This document shows, piece after piece, positions 24,366-36,720 of a DNA stretch of 64,000 nt; the first letter of the stretch is position 1; the number at the start of each line of letters is the position of its first letter. The translations under genes were made by a program, and so were the position numbers. The stretch is from Vanessa cardui (Eukaryota > Arthropoda > Insecta > Lepidoptera > Nymphalidae): the NCBI RefSeq assembly GCF_905220365.1, contig NC_061139.1, positions 13,415,001 through 13,479,000 on the forward strand, given 5' to 3'. The notes under the pieces were generated by a model. The model searched no databases. It saw only the letters and a list, made by a program, of their open reading frames with translations, and was not told the origin of the DNA.

Positions 24366-25789
24366 AACTTAATTATAATTCAAGAATTTCATTAAACATT
24401 TATATATTCATTTATTAAAATTAAAGTCAAATAAACGAAAGATTGTTCGATGTTATTCGAAATATATTAATTTTATATGAAATCCTCAGTTAAGAGATTA
24501 ATTATTTTTACATTAATTCATCAATTACCGTAATTTATTGCGACACGAGCGAGACATACGACACCGGTCACCAGCTGATTACAAATAACGTATCGTTCAA
24601 CCTCACTGCTGCAACGCTTACCGAGGATGACACGACAGGCATAGCTCTTATGCACTCAAACATAGAGTGCAAAATTGAGTACCACGATTATCTGTATAAT
24701 CTTAATGTAATAAGTTTGCAGTGACAAATGATATAGCTCCTAAGGTGGTCAGAATAAAGGTTATATTGTATGAGCACTTTGGTTATGATCTAAACGCATG
24801 AGGTTCAGATTAAAACGGCTGTAAAGTCAATGAACTCGTAATACGCAAGTGGCTTCATGACATGCGTTGTGTGTAATGGATGTAATTGCGCCGATGTGAT
24901 TATGTAGTATTGCTCAATTTAGTCCTTTTAGTATTCAAATCAAAATATTCGATCACTGCATTCAAATAAACTTTATTTTAAAAAGTTTATTTTAAAAATA
25001 AAATGATAAATATAAGGTGCCTGCGTAACATAAAGCATCCAAGATACAAGTAATTAATCTGTATATAATAAACTCAGAAGGAACTCTCTTTCACCACACA
25101 GGAATATTAAAATATGTATTTACAATTAAAAACCAATATTTAAAACTCAAGACTTCCGTTTATTAACATGTGTTTATATTTTTTACGAATTAAATATTTA
25201 AAATACATGAGTTTTAACTTAAGATGTTATTTATTTTATTTGAGAAAGTTAAAAATATTTTCGCCCTAAGGGGACTATATGAGCTAAATGCAAGTTTTAT
25301 AATGCCAAAAAGTATTTAATCCAATGCAGTTATCCAAATGAAAAAAATATATGATAATCTTCAAGTTACATGCAAGCTATTTGGTGTTTTGAAAACATGA
25401 TGCAATTAATTTGGTCAGTAATGTTTGGATAGAAAAAAATCGCAGTTACCTCTAAAAACATCTTTTTTTTAAACTGTTCTCATATACATTCAATAATTTT
25501 AGTCTTTTGTCGGATTATTCAAACAATATTCTAAATTATTGCTGTCTTAATTATTTAGTAAAATCAATCGTTTTTTTTTTTAAAATCAGATATTCTTATT
25601 TATATACGCTCATACGCTATTTATATATGTTAGTATACTAAATATGTTCATAAAATCTATCTAGTTAAAAGTAGTAAGAGAAGGCTATGCTGAGTAGGGT
25701 CTTGTTTATATATCTCATAATATGTACATATAAGACTTATGATGATACTATGTACTTACATACATATATTATGATTACCAAAGTAATTC
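24366..25789. other. Intergenic, strongly A+T-rich
   Basis: No gene is recognised. At about 24937-24980 a scrap (TTCAAATCAAAATATTCGAT followed by TTCAAATAAACTTTATTTT) resembles the jockey-like 3' tail in the minus orientation. Long A/T runs fill much of the remainder. Confidence 0.5.
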
Positions 25790-25935
25790 TGACTGTCGGC
25801 CTGTTACGCCTTTACTGGCAAACTTCTGAAAATTTATAGAATTTAGTATGAAGCAAGATTGAACTCTAAGACAGGACAGGAGCTTTGTTTGATAACTAAC
25901 ACGTGACGACCAATCCCTGAGACGTGAGCGTCTAT
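25790..25935 (+). repeat. Decayed repeat ending in a 'GCG..CT.TAGT'-like tail (copy 1)
   Basis: The segment reads GACTGTCGGCCTGTTACGCC, TTTAGTATGAAGCAAG, ACAGGACAGGAGCTTTG and ACGACCAATCCCTGAGACGT. This order recurs at 36585-36720 and 44070-44205. It fits an old interspersed repeat, probably a LINE or non-autonomous derivative. The class is not certain. Confidence 0.5.
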
Positions 25936-26463
25936 AGTATTGAGGTTTAAAATTAAATCATAAGTTCTCTGAAAACTATAACTGTTCATTGACAATGAAT
26001 AAAACTTTTTACTTTCCAAATACAGCTCAGTAAGGAAAACTTAACTGAAGTCTGTATAAACAAGGAAGATAGTGATCGAGTGTGTTATAAACCGCAGGCT
26101 ATCGTGGCCAATGCCTCGTAGCGCCGCACCAGCGCACGTGTTCTGAAGGGCCCACTCGACGCTGCCCACTGACCACGCAGACATTAACCGCTCCACTCCT
26201 GACTTATTCTATCTCTTCTTAAAAAAACCGTAAGAGAAAAATATATTGCTACAGATGACAACAGACCTTGAATGAAGCGATCGGTCCAACTCGCTGCAAA
26301 TTGCAACATGTAATAGGATGCAACCGTCGTTATACAATACACCCAATGAGGGACCTCCACCGGTGGCACATCATGATATTAACAAGCTAGCATTTATTGC
26401 GCGAATGTTTTTATCTGTATCTATCTACTAACTATGAAATGCCGGGTTCATTTTTATATTAAA

Positions 26464-26690
26464 GACTAGCGACCCGCCCCGGCTTCGCACGGCTGCAAAC
26501 TGACACTAAATATACTACAGAATTCTTCTTCTAAAATTAGCAGCGTTTCTATACCATATTGTCCATGTATTATATACAAAAACCTTCCTCTCGAATCACT
26601 CTATCTATTAAAAAAAACACATCAAAATCCGGTCCGTAGTTTTAAAGATTTAAGCATGTATGGATATGGGACAGAGAAAGCGTCTTTCTT
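26464..26690 (-). repeat. Interspersed repeat with 'GCGAAGCCGGGGCGGGTCGCTAGT' type end
   Basis: On the plus strand the segment opens with GACTAGCGACCCGCCCCGGC and TTCGCACGG and continues to ATCAAAATCCGGTCCGTAGT and TTTAAAGATTTAAGCATGTA. Read on the minus strand it resembles the copies at 25790, 36585 and 44070, with a target-like CGGACCGGATTTTGATG near the start and a GCGAAGCC-type end. It is a common style of repeat in lepidopteran introns. The exact class is not determined. Confidence 0.6.
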
Positions 26691-29600
26691 TCTTTTTCTC
26701 TTATCGTAGAAATGCTGCTACAATTAATTCTAATACTCAAATTCAAATTCACTAATATTACTTATTTTCAATTTTATAAGCCCTCGGTAAAAAAATATGG
26801 ATATGGACTTGTAGAAAAAGTAAATTTACAGAGTAGATGGAGAGAACGAATTCGTATCTCGGGTTGTACTTGTACTTTCCTCGAGCACGCCATCGCCAGG
26901 GCTAATTGCATTCACGGAGCGCAGGCCTGCGCTGCCGTCGCAGTCGCCTCACACCGGAGACTAACACTCGCAACTAGGAAGCGAGACTGGCACGTAACAC
27001 AAGAATAATTTAATTCCAGCGCCGTGTTGAGTTTCACTCGGGGAAAGCTCGCTCTTATGGTAATGCTAGATAGCCGCTAAATATGGCGCGTGTTACGGGC
27101 GCACTCGCCACGCGCGCCCATGGGAAGTCGAACGAGGCGAGAGACAATTTATAGGAACACGGGTTTGTCTTGCCATAAATGTAAGTAACACTTGCGGTGT
27201 GCTATTGTTGCTTCGAAATTGTGTCGTGGAAGTGTTTCTGCTCGCTTACATAATACGAGCGCTCGGATTTATTGAGGTGTATGTTTATTGAACATGACAT
27301 CACTTTCCAATACAACGTTATAAATTGGCAAAAGAAAAAACAGCTCAGTAGTCTTTTTCCTCGTTGTCAATGTTATTTGTTGGAAGCTTGTGACGAAGTA
27401 ATCAAAATGTAAATTTAGAAATAAAATATTATATAGATTCATTGTATTTTCTTTTCTCAAATATGGACGATAATGGTATATAATCTGACTATATTAATTA
27501 TTGTAAGTAAAGCCTATTTCTTTACAAATTGATTCTATATATAAGATTATTTTAGAAAATATATAAGGCTATATTTACAAACATATAAATATATGATATT
27601 CAGAAGAAACAATATTGTAACTAAACCTGTAACGTTCCAGCATGCTACACAAAATGGCGACACGCAGTCTGTCCTCAGCGGTTTGCGTTGCAGTAGGTAT
27701 TTCAGTCGCCCAAGAGTGACGCTCGTGCAAATTGTAGTCACGCTCGTAAACAACAATATATGCATCTCCTTTTGACTACGGACGAACGAAAGAGACAATC
27801 TGATGCAAAAAGATTATACAATTCATTCAAAGAAAGTGTCCATATCTTATATATGCCAACGATTAGTTTTAACGACACACTTAAAGCAGATAGTCGGTCA
27901 GCCGAGATAAAAATAGACGTTCTCGTACATGTTCCCTGTATAGACCACCGACCGCTCTTGTGCAGAACTGCGACACAGTCCACTGTGACTGTAAATATAT
28001 CGAATCAAATGCGATATAAGCAATACTTTATTGCAAGAGACATACACGAATCGTAATTTATATTGTAGTATACCGGTGACGTACGAATATAGATTCTACG
28101 AAGGAGAAGACTCCGTCTTCACAATCTGTGTATATATGTTACATAAAAACAAATTAAATTACCTCGGGTTTCAAAAATCTCATAACCATAGCTTTTAAAG
28201 TCACGACAGCGCCGACCCTACCGTCCTTCTCTCTTCCTTCCAGACATATCATAACAGAAATATTATAGAATGAATTCGTCTCGTGACTTCCAAAACAAAC
28301 GGTCAGCAAATATCGAATGCAAAGGACAAACACGTTGCTTTTAATTTTGAATAAGTAATATAAGCGAGTGCAGCCGCCTTGGACATCAAATATAGTTGGA
28401 AACGGATATTCCCGGAAGTCAGCGCCGTAACCAGTTGCAGTATCGATCCGGGCCGGGTCGTGCGCTGCAGCACATTAAGTTTTACGAGCCGAATGCTGCG
28501 GCCATCGGCCATCAGCACCGCCGCGCTAAAAACTCGCCGCACACCGTCGCGTAACGGCTCCCGCGGTGTACACTTAGCGGCTGTTAACACAAATTGGAAA
28601 TGGGACCGCTTCGCCCGAAATCATTCCGACGGCCGTATTTACTCTGCTTAACTGCTGCGATTTCGAATCGGGCGAATGAAGATATTAAATAAATTGAAGC
28701 GACGGGAAGTCGTTAATGAATTGTTGTATGTATGGTGTGGACGTAACGCTCATGGGAAGTTCTCCGTCGCGATTGCAGAGTGTATAATGGCGCTAAATTG
28801 ACGTTGTCACGGCTGATTGCAGCTCGCTGCTCGAGTAGGAAATTGTTTGACAGCGTTTTACACACAAATTGTTCGCGGCACGCCATCGCCATCGCCGCGC
28901 CCGCCGTCGCTCGCAGTCCCCTCGCCGGTAGCCGGCACTGCAACAGAGTTTAATTTAACAGTACTCCATTCGGATAACTGGATCAGTGAAATGGAAGAAA
29001 TTATCTTAATATCACATTTCAACTTGTCTATTTCAAAATTATTATATTTCTACCATTTCATTTATTACAACATAGAATTTCAATGACATCTCAAATAGTT
29101 TGACATTATCTATACTCGAATATTATAAAGAGAAGACGATTTTTAGTCCTGAGCTCTCCATAAGTGTTCTCCAACAATAGAATGGAATAGCGACGCAGTA
29201 TATCGTCGAAAGCGCACACAATCTATCAACAACTGCTAATACGTGCTTCCGTCGTCGCTCCCGCCCGTCCGTGTGTACCGAATATATACAAATGTACATA
29301 TATATCTATGTACCCATTTATGGTATATGAATGTATGTACAACGAATACGTCGTATGCAATAAATTCATTCTGATTCTACCTTCTTACACTTTTTATTAG
29401 CGCTATGTACATAGCCAAGATTACCAAATATTCCCTAGGTGCAATAATATTGTTCCAGATATTAGTACATAAGCACTCAAACAAAACCCGGTATTATAAG
29501 CTACGTTTAATATTCCCGTAATATTTTAAGTTTAAAACATGTACAATGAATTGCATGATAAAATAAAAGGTAAATATGCGAGTAGACGTGTATTCAGTAT

Positions 29601-32600
29601 TCAGTAGTAGGTCGTGCAGATAGCAACGGCGAAGTGCCAGTTAGAGGCTAGCTCGGGGCGCGCCATTAGAACAATGGCCATTGTGACGCCGCGCGCCGGA
29701 GCCGTACACACTGTTGGCTTTTATGATTGCCTGGTACCCTGCAGCGGCGCGCACTATCTACTGCACGAGATTTCTTTGACACGCGACACACATGCAATGT
29801 TATAAAATGTCGATTAAAGTTATTTAAATAATGAAGACGCGACCGTTAGAAATAAATTAAAATGGCTCTCATAAAATTGGTGCATAAAATATTATGATTT
29901 AATTTAATAAAGCATAAATAAAATAATGATTATCAAAGCTTTAAAAAACAGCAGCGGCAGCAAAATATTTATAACGGGAAAAAAGGGGTTGCGGTAAAAT
30001 AAAGTTTACCTCCATAATCAGAAACGTAGATCAACATAATAATCATAAAATTACAGAATCAAACTTTAATTTAAATTGTAATTTTTGGACGGTATCAGAT
30101 GATGAAGTATTTGTCAAGATTGGTAAATCTGACTTTGACGAACGTTTCAGGAATAATAAGCAGATGTTAGTTCAATGGGACTGTCGATCTTGTTATAATT
30201 ATTATAAATACATAAAAAAATACATATCAGACAATGCAGGCCATTAAAGGTTCGATGATTGGCATATCAAAACCTTACCAAACCAGAGCTTTTAGAGGTA
30301 CTCCAAGCTGTTTAATTAAATCCCAATTCATTATAACATTTGCTAGGGCACGACACATTATATTTTACAATCGACATTACTTTAATGCCCATTCAACACC
30401 AGGAATCACTCATTTCCCACACATGCGGGTGCAAACATTTTCTTTGGAAGAAATCAATTATTTTGAAAGTGCAGTCAGCAGCTATTGTTCTAGCTGGAGG
30501 CGGCTTTGCGTTCCCGGCCCGGCCCGGCCCCCGGGCGCGCAATGTTTCCCAGTAATTGACGTCTGCCGAGCTCCGACCTCACCATTTTTCGTTTAATACT
30601 GACGCTAGTGATGGAAAATGTATCGCTGGTAAATAATTTTAGGACCATTTAATAGACCTATCGGTGAGGCGGCTTTTCAGCTTTTTAATGCACAGTCGAA
30701 CAGACTTAGAGTCGACGAGTTTAATTGCTCCTCAATTTAATAATTGTCATTACAAAGTATATTTCAAATTGTATTTATATTTTTAGTTCAGTACAACTCT
30801 TTATTTTAATGAATGGATCAACAGATAGCGAGTAAACTATGACATTTTCAAAGTCGCTTTGGAGACTTTCGGCTTTTGATCTCACTGCCTCCCACTTACG
30901 ATTTATTTTTCCCGATGACTTATTGAAAGCAAAAGACGGCTTATACTAACGCAGCCCGCATTACTCCGAGTGACGTTAGCGAGTCTCGCTTATTGAAGTT
31001 TGCTCGCCGCCTCACCCGAGCACATCCCTATCCCCAACACGACGTCAGTTTCGGCAAGTTCGCAGTCGGCGAGATGATTTGCTCGCTAATTTGATGGATA
31101 CCACCACCACGACCCACCCGGCCGTCCCCCCACGATGCGGCTGAACAAACCGTATTTACTCGATGTAGCAAATTATATGATTTCACGCACGTATTAGCGA
31201 TGTTGAAACTTCCGTGCGGAGTTATTGACTTCCGCTGGTCTTTGATGGTTTGTTATTGCGTTACGTGCGCCGTTTTCTCCGCCGCGCTTCTCTTATATTG
31301 TGATTGTTTTGATGATAACTGTTCTATTTGTTTTTCGGTATATATTGTTCATCTTTATCGCGAGCTATTTGGTAAACAGAAATGTCGAAATTTTAAGCAT
31401 TACACAATTGATTAATACAGTTTCAATACAAATTAAGACATCGTAACAAATGATGAAAATGAAAATATTTAAATTTTAAAATATATATTAATGTTAAATA
31501 ACATTGTGATACTTAATTAAAGTACGGCCGTTAAAAGATTACAATATACAAAGTAATAAACCGATCTGCAAACAACAAGCGGAGACTTTGAATTCATCTT
31601 CTACGAGATAACTTTATAAATTTAATCAAAAAATTAATTATCTTTTAAAATTTTATTAAAGCAAACAGAAAATAATAACAAAAAATAAGCAAATAAATCA
31701 ATATTGCTTGCTGTGTCGTTGCTTAGCAACAGTCATTACAGCCTTCCCGACTCGTAACACACAAACACACGTACACACCGGTACAGGCGGTTACATAACA
31801 CAGCTCATTAGATCAACACAAGCTCACTGCAGATGGATATTATTTCTACATTATTTTGCCATCACAAAAACAATAACGCTAAATCAACTAGTACACGAGA
31901 CATGCAAAATTGTACTCTAAATCGTCACGAATAAAGTCGAAATTGTAAAACATTCATGATTTTATAAAGATAATATTGAGGCTTTTATAAATTAAGCACA
32001 AGAGCGGTACAAGCGAAAATAAACTCTATATTATTAAAGTAAAGCTTAAATTACTGTAACCGAACATCGCTCGGTGGATGGATCTAATTTTTTAAAGTGC
32101 GATGTCAAAGGCTTTTCGCTGGCGATTCTTTATAATTTAATTTCAGCTCTCTGTCGCTGCAATAAGAGCAGGTTATTTGTGAATTGTTTTAAAATAGTCC
32201 CGAAACTTTTGCGTTGCAATCGGGACGCGAACACGCGAACCGTACGGTAGTAGAAATAGACCGATACCAATACAATTTCACCTTTATAGTTACACAACAT
32301 CAGGAGAATTTCATTATTTGACTTCCCTTGAAAGGTTGACAGATTTACAACAATTATAGTAAAAATTAGTATTAGTTTAAACCAAAAAAGGGTAAGAGAA
32401 TATTTTGATATCGATAAAGTGTGATTTCGCACAAATCAATCGGGGCGAGTGTTTTACTCCCATTATTTCATTTCATTAATTACTTCGGTTAGCAGGATTG
32501 TGAGTCAGTGTTATTATAGGAAGAACACTGTGAACACGATAAAAAGTAGATTATAGTTCTCCGAACACGACTGTGTTTGTTAGTGTTCATTGCATTCTGC

Positions 32601-33370
32601 CATTGCCAATAAGAGATAAAATGACAAGGAAGTAAATAAATCAATCTCCATATATATTACGTATGCATATAATATACTATATATGCTATATTTTTTGGTT
32701 GGCAGGGCTTTGGGCAATGCCGTGTGGGTCCTCTTTGCATTGTTGTGAGACAATGTAAATAAGGGAAAATGGTGTTTCATGTGCTTGATTTGATCTCCAT
32801 AATAACTTATTTTCCCCACCTAATTTCAGCCCCAATCTGATCTTTTCGTTTTCATGGGATTAATTTAAAATAAATACATCTGTTTAACATAAATCTAAAA
32901 ACCGATTTTTCATATACACTCGCGTCGCTCATTGACCCCCTAAGAGGTGAACTTTGAAAAATACTTCCTTAGTTTTCCTACATTCCATTTCAGTACGTAT
33001 ATGTTTACGTCGTATTTCTATCTGTAATTTTAAAATTTTCTTAAGGAGACCAAATCAGTAATACGAACTTCTTCGACTAAGAACCCTGACGTATACATTA
33101 CGTTTGCTCGTAATATTATAACTTCGACAAATATTTTTCATTGTTAAACATTTTATTATCTTTCGCCCTAAAAAGCGGACCCATTGTAATTTTTAAGCAA
33201 ACCTCGTTCGAGTAATAGGAAATTGAAGCGAAAGTCAAACAGGAAGCGACCAGAGTGACAGTAATGTCCGCCGATTGAGCGCGGAGTGCGGACGCAACAG
33301 GGCGCCACGCAAAACGACATTACTATACATACATACTTATATACAAATTAATCATTTATTTATACCTGTA
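26691..33370. other. Intergenic sequence with several GC-rich blocks
   Basis: No gene is recognised in this 6.7 kb. GC-rich blocks stand out at about 26930-27130, 28410-28680, 28800-28950, 29630-29760, 30490-30570 and 30930-31160. They are separated by A+T-rich sequence, with frames open by chance on both strands. The block at 29630-29760 holds the palindrome ACAATGGCCATTGT (29671-29684). The block at 30930-31160 holds TGACGTTAG and GACGTCAG, which are CRE-like cores. At 28065-28110 a weak trace of the jockey-like UTR may be present. Confidence 0.5.
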
Positions 33371-33485
33371 GTCAGCTGGCATGGCCTGTTGGTGAACTAC
33401 ATCAACCTTGATCGAAGAAACCGGGTTCGAGCCCGGGTAAGCACTGCGAAGTGTGTTTAATTTCTGTAAATTCTTCATCTTCATG
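33371..33485 (+). mobile_element. tRNA-derived SINE (type 1), diverged head fragment
   Basis: GCTGGCATGGCCTGTTGGTG (box A-like), GGTTCGAGCCC (box B) and GGGTAAGCACTGCGAAGTGT followed by TTTAATTTCTGTAAATTC line up in order with the type 1 SINE head. The 3' half is absent. With both boxes preserved it could be mistaken for a tRNA gene, but the anticodon arm and acceptor stem do not form. Confidence 0.6.
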
Positions 33486-33777
33486 CACATATTCGATAAC
33501 AATAACACAAGTGGGGTCTAAAGTCCGAACCCACGGCAAGGAATCAAGTATCAGTTATCTGGAAATATATTTCTATTTGTTTAGCGTATTATTGTAACAA
33601 GTACGAATAAGTAAAATAATCGAGTAATAATAATAACCGACCATCACCCTGCGCCGTGAGAGGCGCGGGGTGCGCGGGGGCGGCGAGGGGCGGCTCTCAA
33701 CACAAACTAAACAAATTAAAAGGAAACTCTTATGAATCTGTACGTATTTGTGTTTCACTTTTATTGATTTAGGCGCT

Positions 33778-33819
33778 GCTCACTGCTCTCTGCTCACTGC
33801 TCTCTGCTCACTGCTCGCC
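33778..33819. repeat. Short tandem repeat, 14 bp unit x 3
   Basis: The unit GCTCACTGCTCTCT is repeated three times in a row (33778-33791, 33792-33805, 33806-33819). The last copy ends in GC instead of CT. It lies in gene-free sequence. Confidence 0.92.
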
Positions 33820-36584
33820 CAGCGCCCCCATGACTTCATTAAGACTTTCCAAGTTTCAAAGAAATGAGTGTTTGTCATGCTTTATTTAGATACTGATACT
33901 TACAGAGAGCGGAAACCGTTATATTGCATGTGAAACGACCGCACTGTAGAGGACTTGTGTAAAAATATTATGTTTACAAATTTTCAAATAAATTTTTGAG
34001 TCCTTCTGTTTCATTGCTTTAAAAGTAATGAAGTTACCAACTTAATAACATTGACTCTGGAGCTAATAACTATTACGTCATATGACTAGAGTGTAGTATC
34101 AGGAGAGAACTGTTTACCGAATCGAAGGTCCATTGCAACTATTACTTGTACCGATACCATATTAACATATTAATCCGATGGAGAAAGTAACACCCCTGTG
34201 TTTGCTAATTTAAATATCAATATGTTGCCTCAAACGAGTCCTCGCCAGTTGCGGGCTCGGCTTGTATGTGCGAAAAGATATGCACGAGTATAATAGCGCC
34301 GGGGGACCTTGCGACAATAGCACGGGGCGCTAACGACAGCGCACTCTCGATGTAATGGCGCGATCATAATGACGCGAGGGGCTATTACGAGCTATTACCG
34401 ACCCCGCCGGAGATACTGCGAGCGATATAGATGAACTAGCAACAGATATCGCGAAACTCATCCGACTTAATAAACAAAAGTTTACGAACTACTGGTTTCA
34501 AAATATGTCGATTGTTTCAAATTAAGTCTTCGATGAGTTCCTTTGTTGCACCAAATTACAGCTATGAAAAAGGTACACAGGATAAATACCAATTCCAATA
34601 AGTGACATCAGTAACAACCATAGTTTTCTTCCAATGTTATTCCTCAAACCCAAAAAAAATGTTAGTTCCAAGAATTTGTGCGTATTTGTTTAAATAACCG
34701 CCTTTAAAGACCATATTACTTATATTCCTTTATAACCTTAGATCGATCATAAAATGAAGTAAACTTAAACAAATAAATTAATACAATAGACAAGTAATTA
34801 ACGGTTTCAGGTTCTAAAAAACTACGTTAATGTTACCAATGTGGACTACAAATAATTCACAACTTCTTTTTATAGCACCCGTGATGGAATGTGTAGAAAA
34901 AAATGGAAATTCAAAATGTGATTTAAGCCAAAACATATCAATTTTAAAGTAGATCCGTGAGAGTGAGTGAGGTGGAAGATATTCCTCTCTCTTCTCTTTG
35001 TCGTGTTTCCCAAAGAATATTTAATTAACTTTTTATCCGAATGCGGATTTTTACTATTAAATTAAACAACAAAGCCCTTCGTAAGTCTCAGTCGAAACGC
35101 AAAGATTTCTCGGTATCAAATCTATACGAGTGTTTTTGTTTTATTAAATCGACAATTAAAAAGAATCACAAAACTAGAAAGAAACTGAAGTCGTTACACA
35201 ATAATGCAGCGGGCGGCTCTAGAGCGCTGTGGATGTGTTTCAAAGCCAGGGCGAGTCTCAACCCTGGACGCCAACATAACCGTAGTATCGGTTACAGCGT
35301 TCCCTCACTGCCGGTCGCGCCCGCTCCTCCTCGCCTCGAGCTCGAATAAATACACTTTAAAAATGCTAATATTATTCCTGCGTTATTTATTCTCTCATCT
35401 CATCGTAAAATTTTGATGAGACCGGCCTGACGTAACTCAAATCCTATAAACTTGAAACCTTTTGTTTTTCCGACCCAGCAACGTGTAAACAAGCCTATCT
35501 CTCCGATATATTGAAGCTACTGATTAAAGTTGGAAATACTTCAAGGATGAACGATTTATATTCTTTAACTTTGGACATATCACATGACGTTTACAAACTA
35601 ATAGTCAGCTTAATATTCATATAATATAACAATATCTTTTCAGTTTTATTATATTACTATACGAGTCAATATTTTACGATCACAAGTCTAATAGTAAAAC
35701 GTTTTTAAAGCATAAAATACTTTATATGTACATTGAAGGCTTCCATTTTATAATAATACTTAAAATGATAATAAGAGATTACAGAGCTGTCGAGTTACAT
35801 CTTTTTCAACACTAATCAGGTGGAGGTGGGAGGCGAGGTCAGAGGGCAGGGGGGGGAGCAGAGTGTCAATCCATAGCGAGAGAAAAATGAGTGATGCGCT
35901 CGGAGCTGGCGGCCGACGCGAGGCGCCGACAATTTCCTGAAGCATCCGTCACGAGTCTGCGGGACCGGAGCGCTGCTGAGCCCCCAGCACACTTTCAGAT
36001 TCCGTAACCTGAAAGTACCGTTCCTTCAGGCAAACTTTAAGCAGACCTAACTCAAATCTACGACAGCTGCCTAGTACCTACAACAACTTAGAGTCCACAA
36101 ATGTCCCACAACAATTACAAGACCACCTTTCATCTCGAGTACAAAGCTTGAACCGATATATATGCGGGTGGCAGAATTTCATCCTTCACGTGTAGTAGGT
36201 AATGGGTAAAATTATCACGGGTGATAGGAATCACAAACACGAGTTAAACTCATGAATACTCAGCTATATTTAATGATTTCTACTGGTCCTATTGTCCGGT
36301 TTGTAGATTGTATAATTATTGATATTAATCCAAATGAATCGTGTATAATACAGATACTGTGTCACATAACTGGAACTGTTTGCCTTCTTAAATGATATAC
36401 ATCAGTTAAATTAATTATTTGTTATTTATAATTCAAGGTGGCTGCTATTTTTGACTGGAATAGAATTTACGCCAAGTGAGATATACTGACAGGACCCATA
36501 TCAAAGTTGGCAGTCGAAATACTCTAGCACATGTATGAGGTGGGCCATTAACCAAACATATACATTTTATATTACTAATATTAT
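33820..36584. other. Intergenic, two GC-rich blocks
   Basis: GC-rich blocks lie at about 34240-34440 and 35820-36000. The second is strongly purine-biased on the plus strand. No exon or transposon is recognised. The frames at 35041-35416 have no domain I know. Confidence 0.5.
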
Positions 36585-36720
36585 TAATGGTAAAGTATCT
36601 GTCTGTCTCTCACCAACGAACCAATGAATGTAATTAAATTTTGTATGAAGCTCCTATTATGCTGAAAAACTGACGACCAAACCCTAAAACAAAAGCGAAG
36701 CTACAGGCGATAACTAGTAA
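36585..36720 (+). repeat. Decayed repeat with 'AAAGCGAAGCTACAGGCGATAACTAGTAA' tail (copy 2)
   Basis: TATCTGTCTGTCTCTCACCA, then AAATTTTGTATGAAGCTCC, CTGACGACCAAACCCTAAAA and GCGAAGCTACAGGCGATAAC follow the same order as the copies at 25790-25935 and 44070-44205. Confidence 0.6.

Noticed and set aside
33371..33450. Possible tRNA gene with boxes A and B
   Set aside because: The sequence continues into type 1 SINE body, and cloverleaf arms do not pair.
34480..34515. Reading frame containing YWFQN, resembling the homeodomain WFQN motif
   Set aside because: The frame is very short, the residues around it do not fit helix 3 of a homeodomain, and a stop follows at once.
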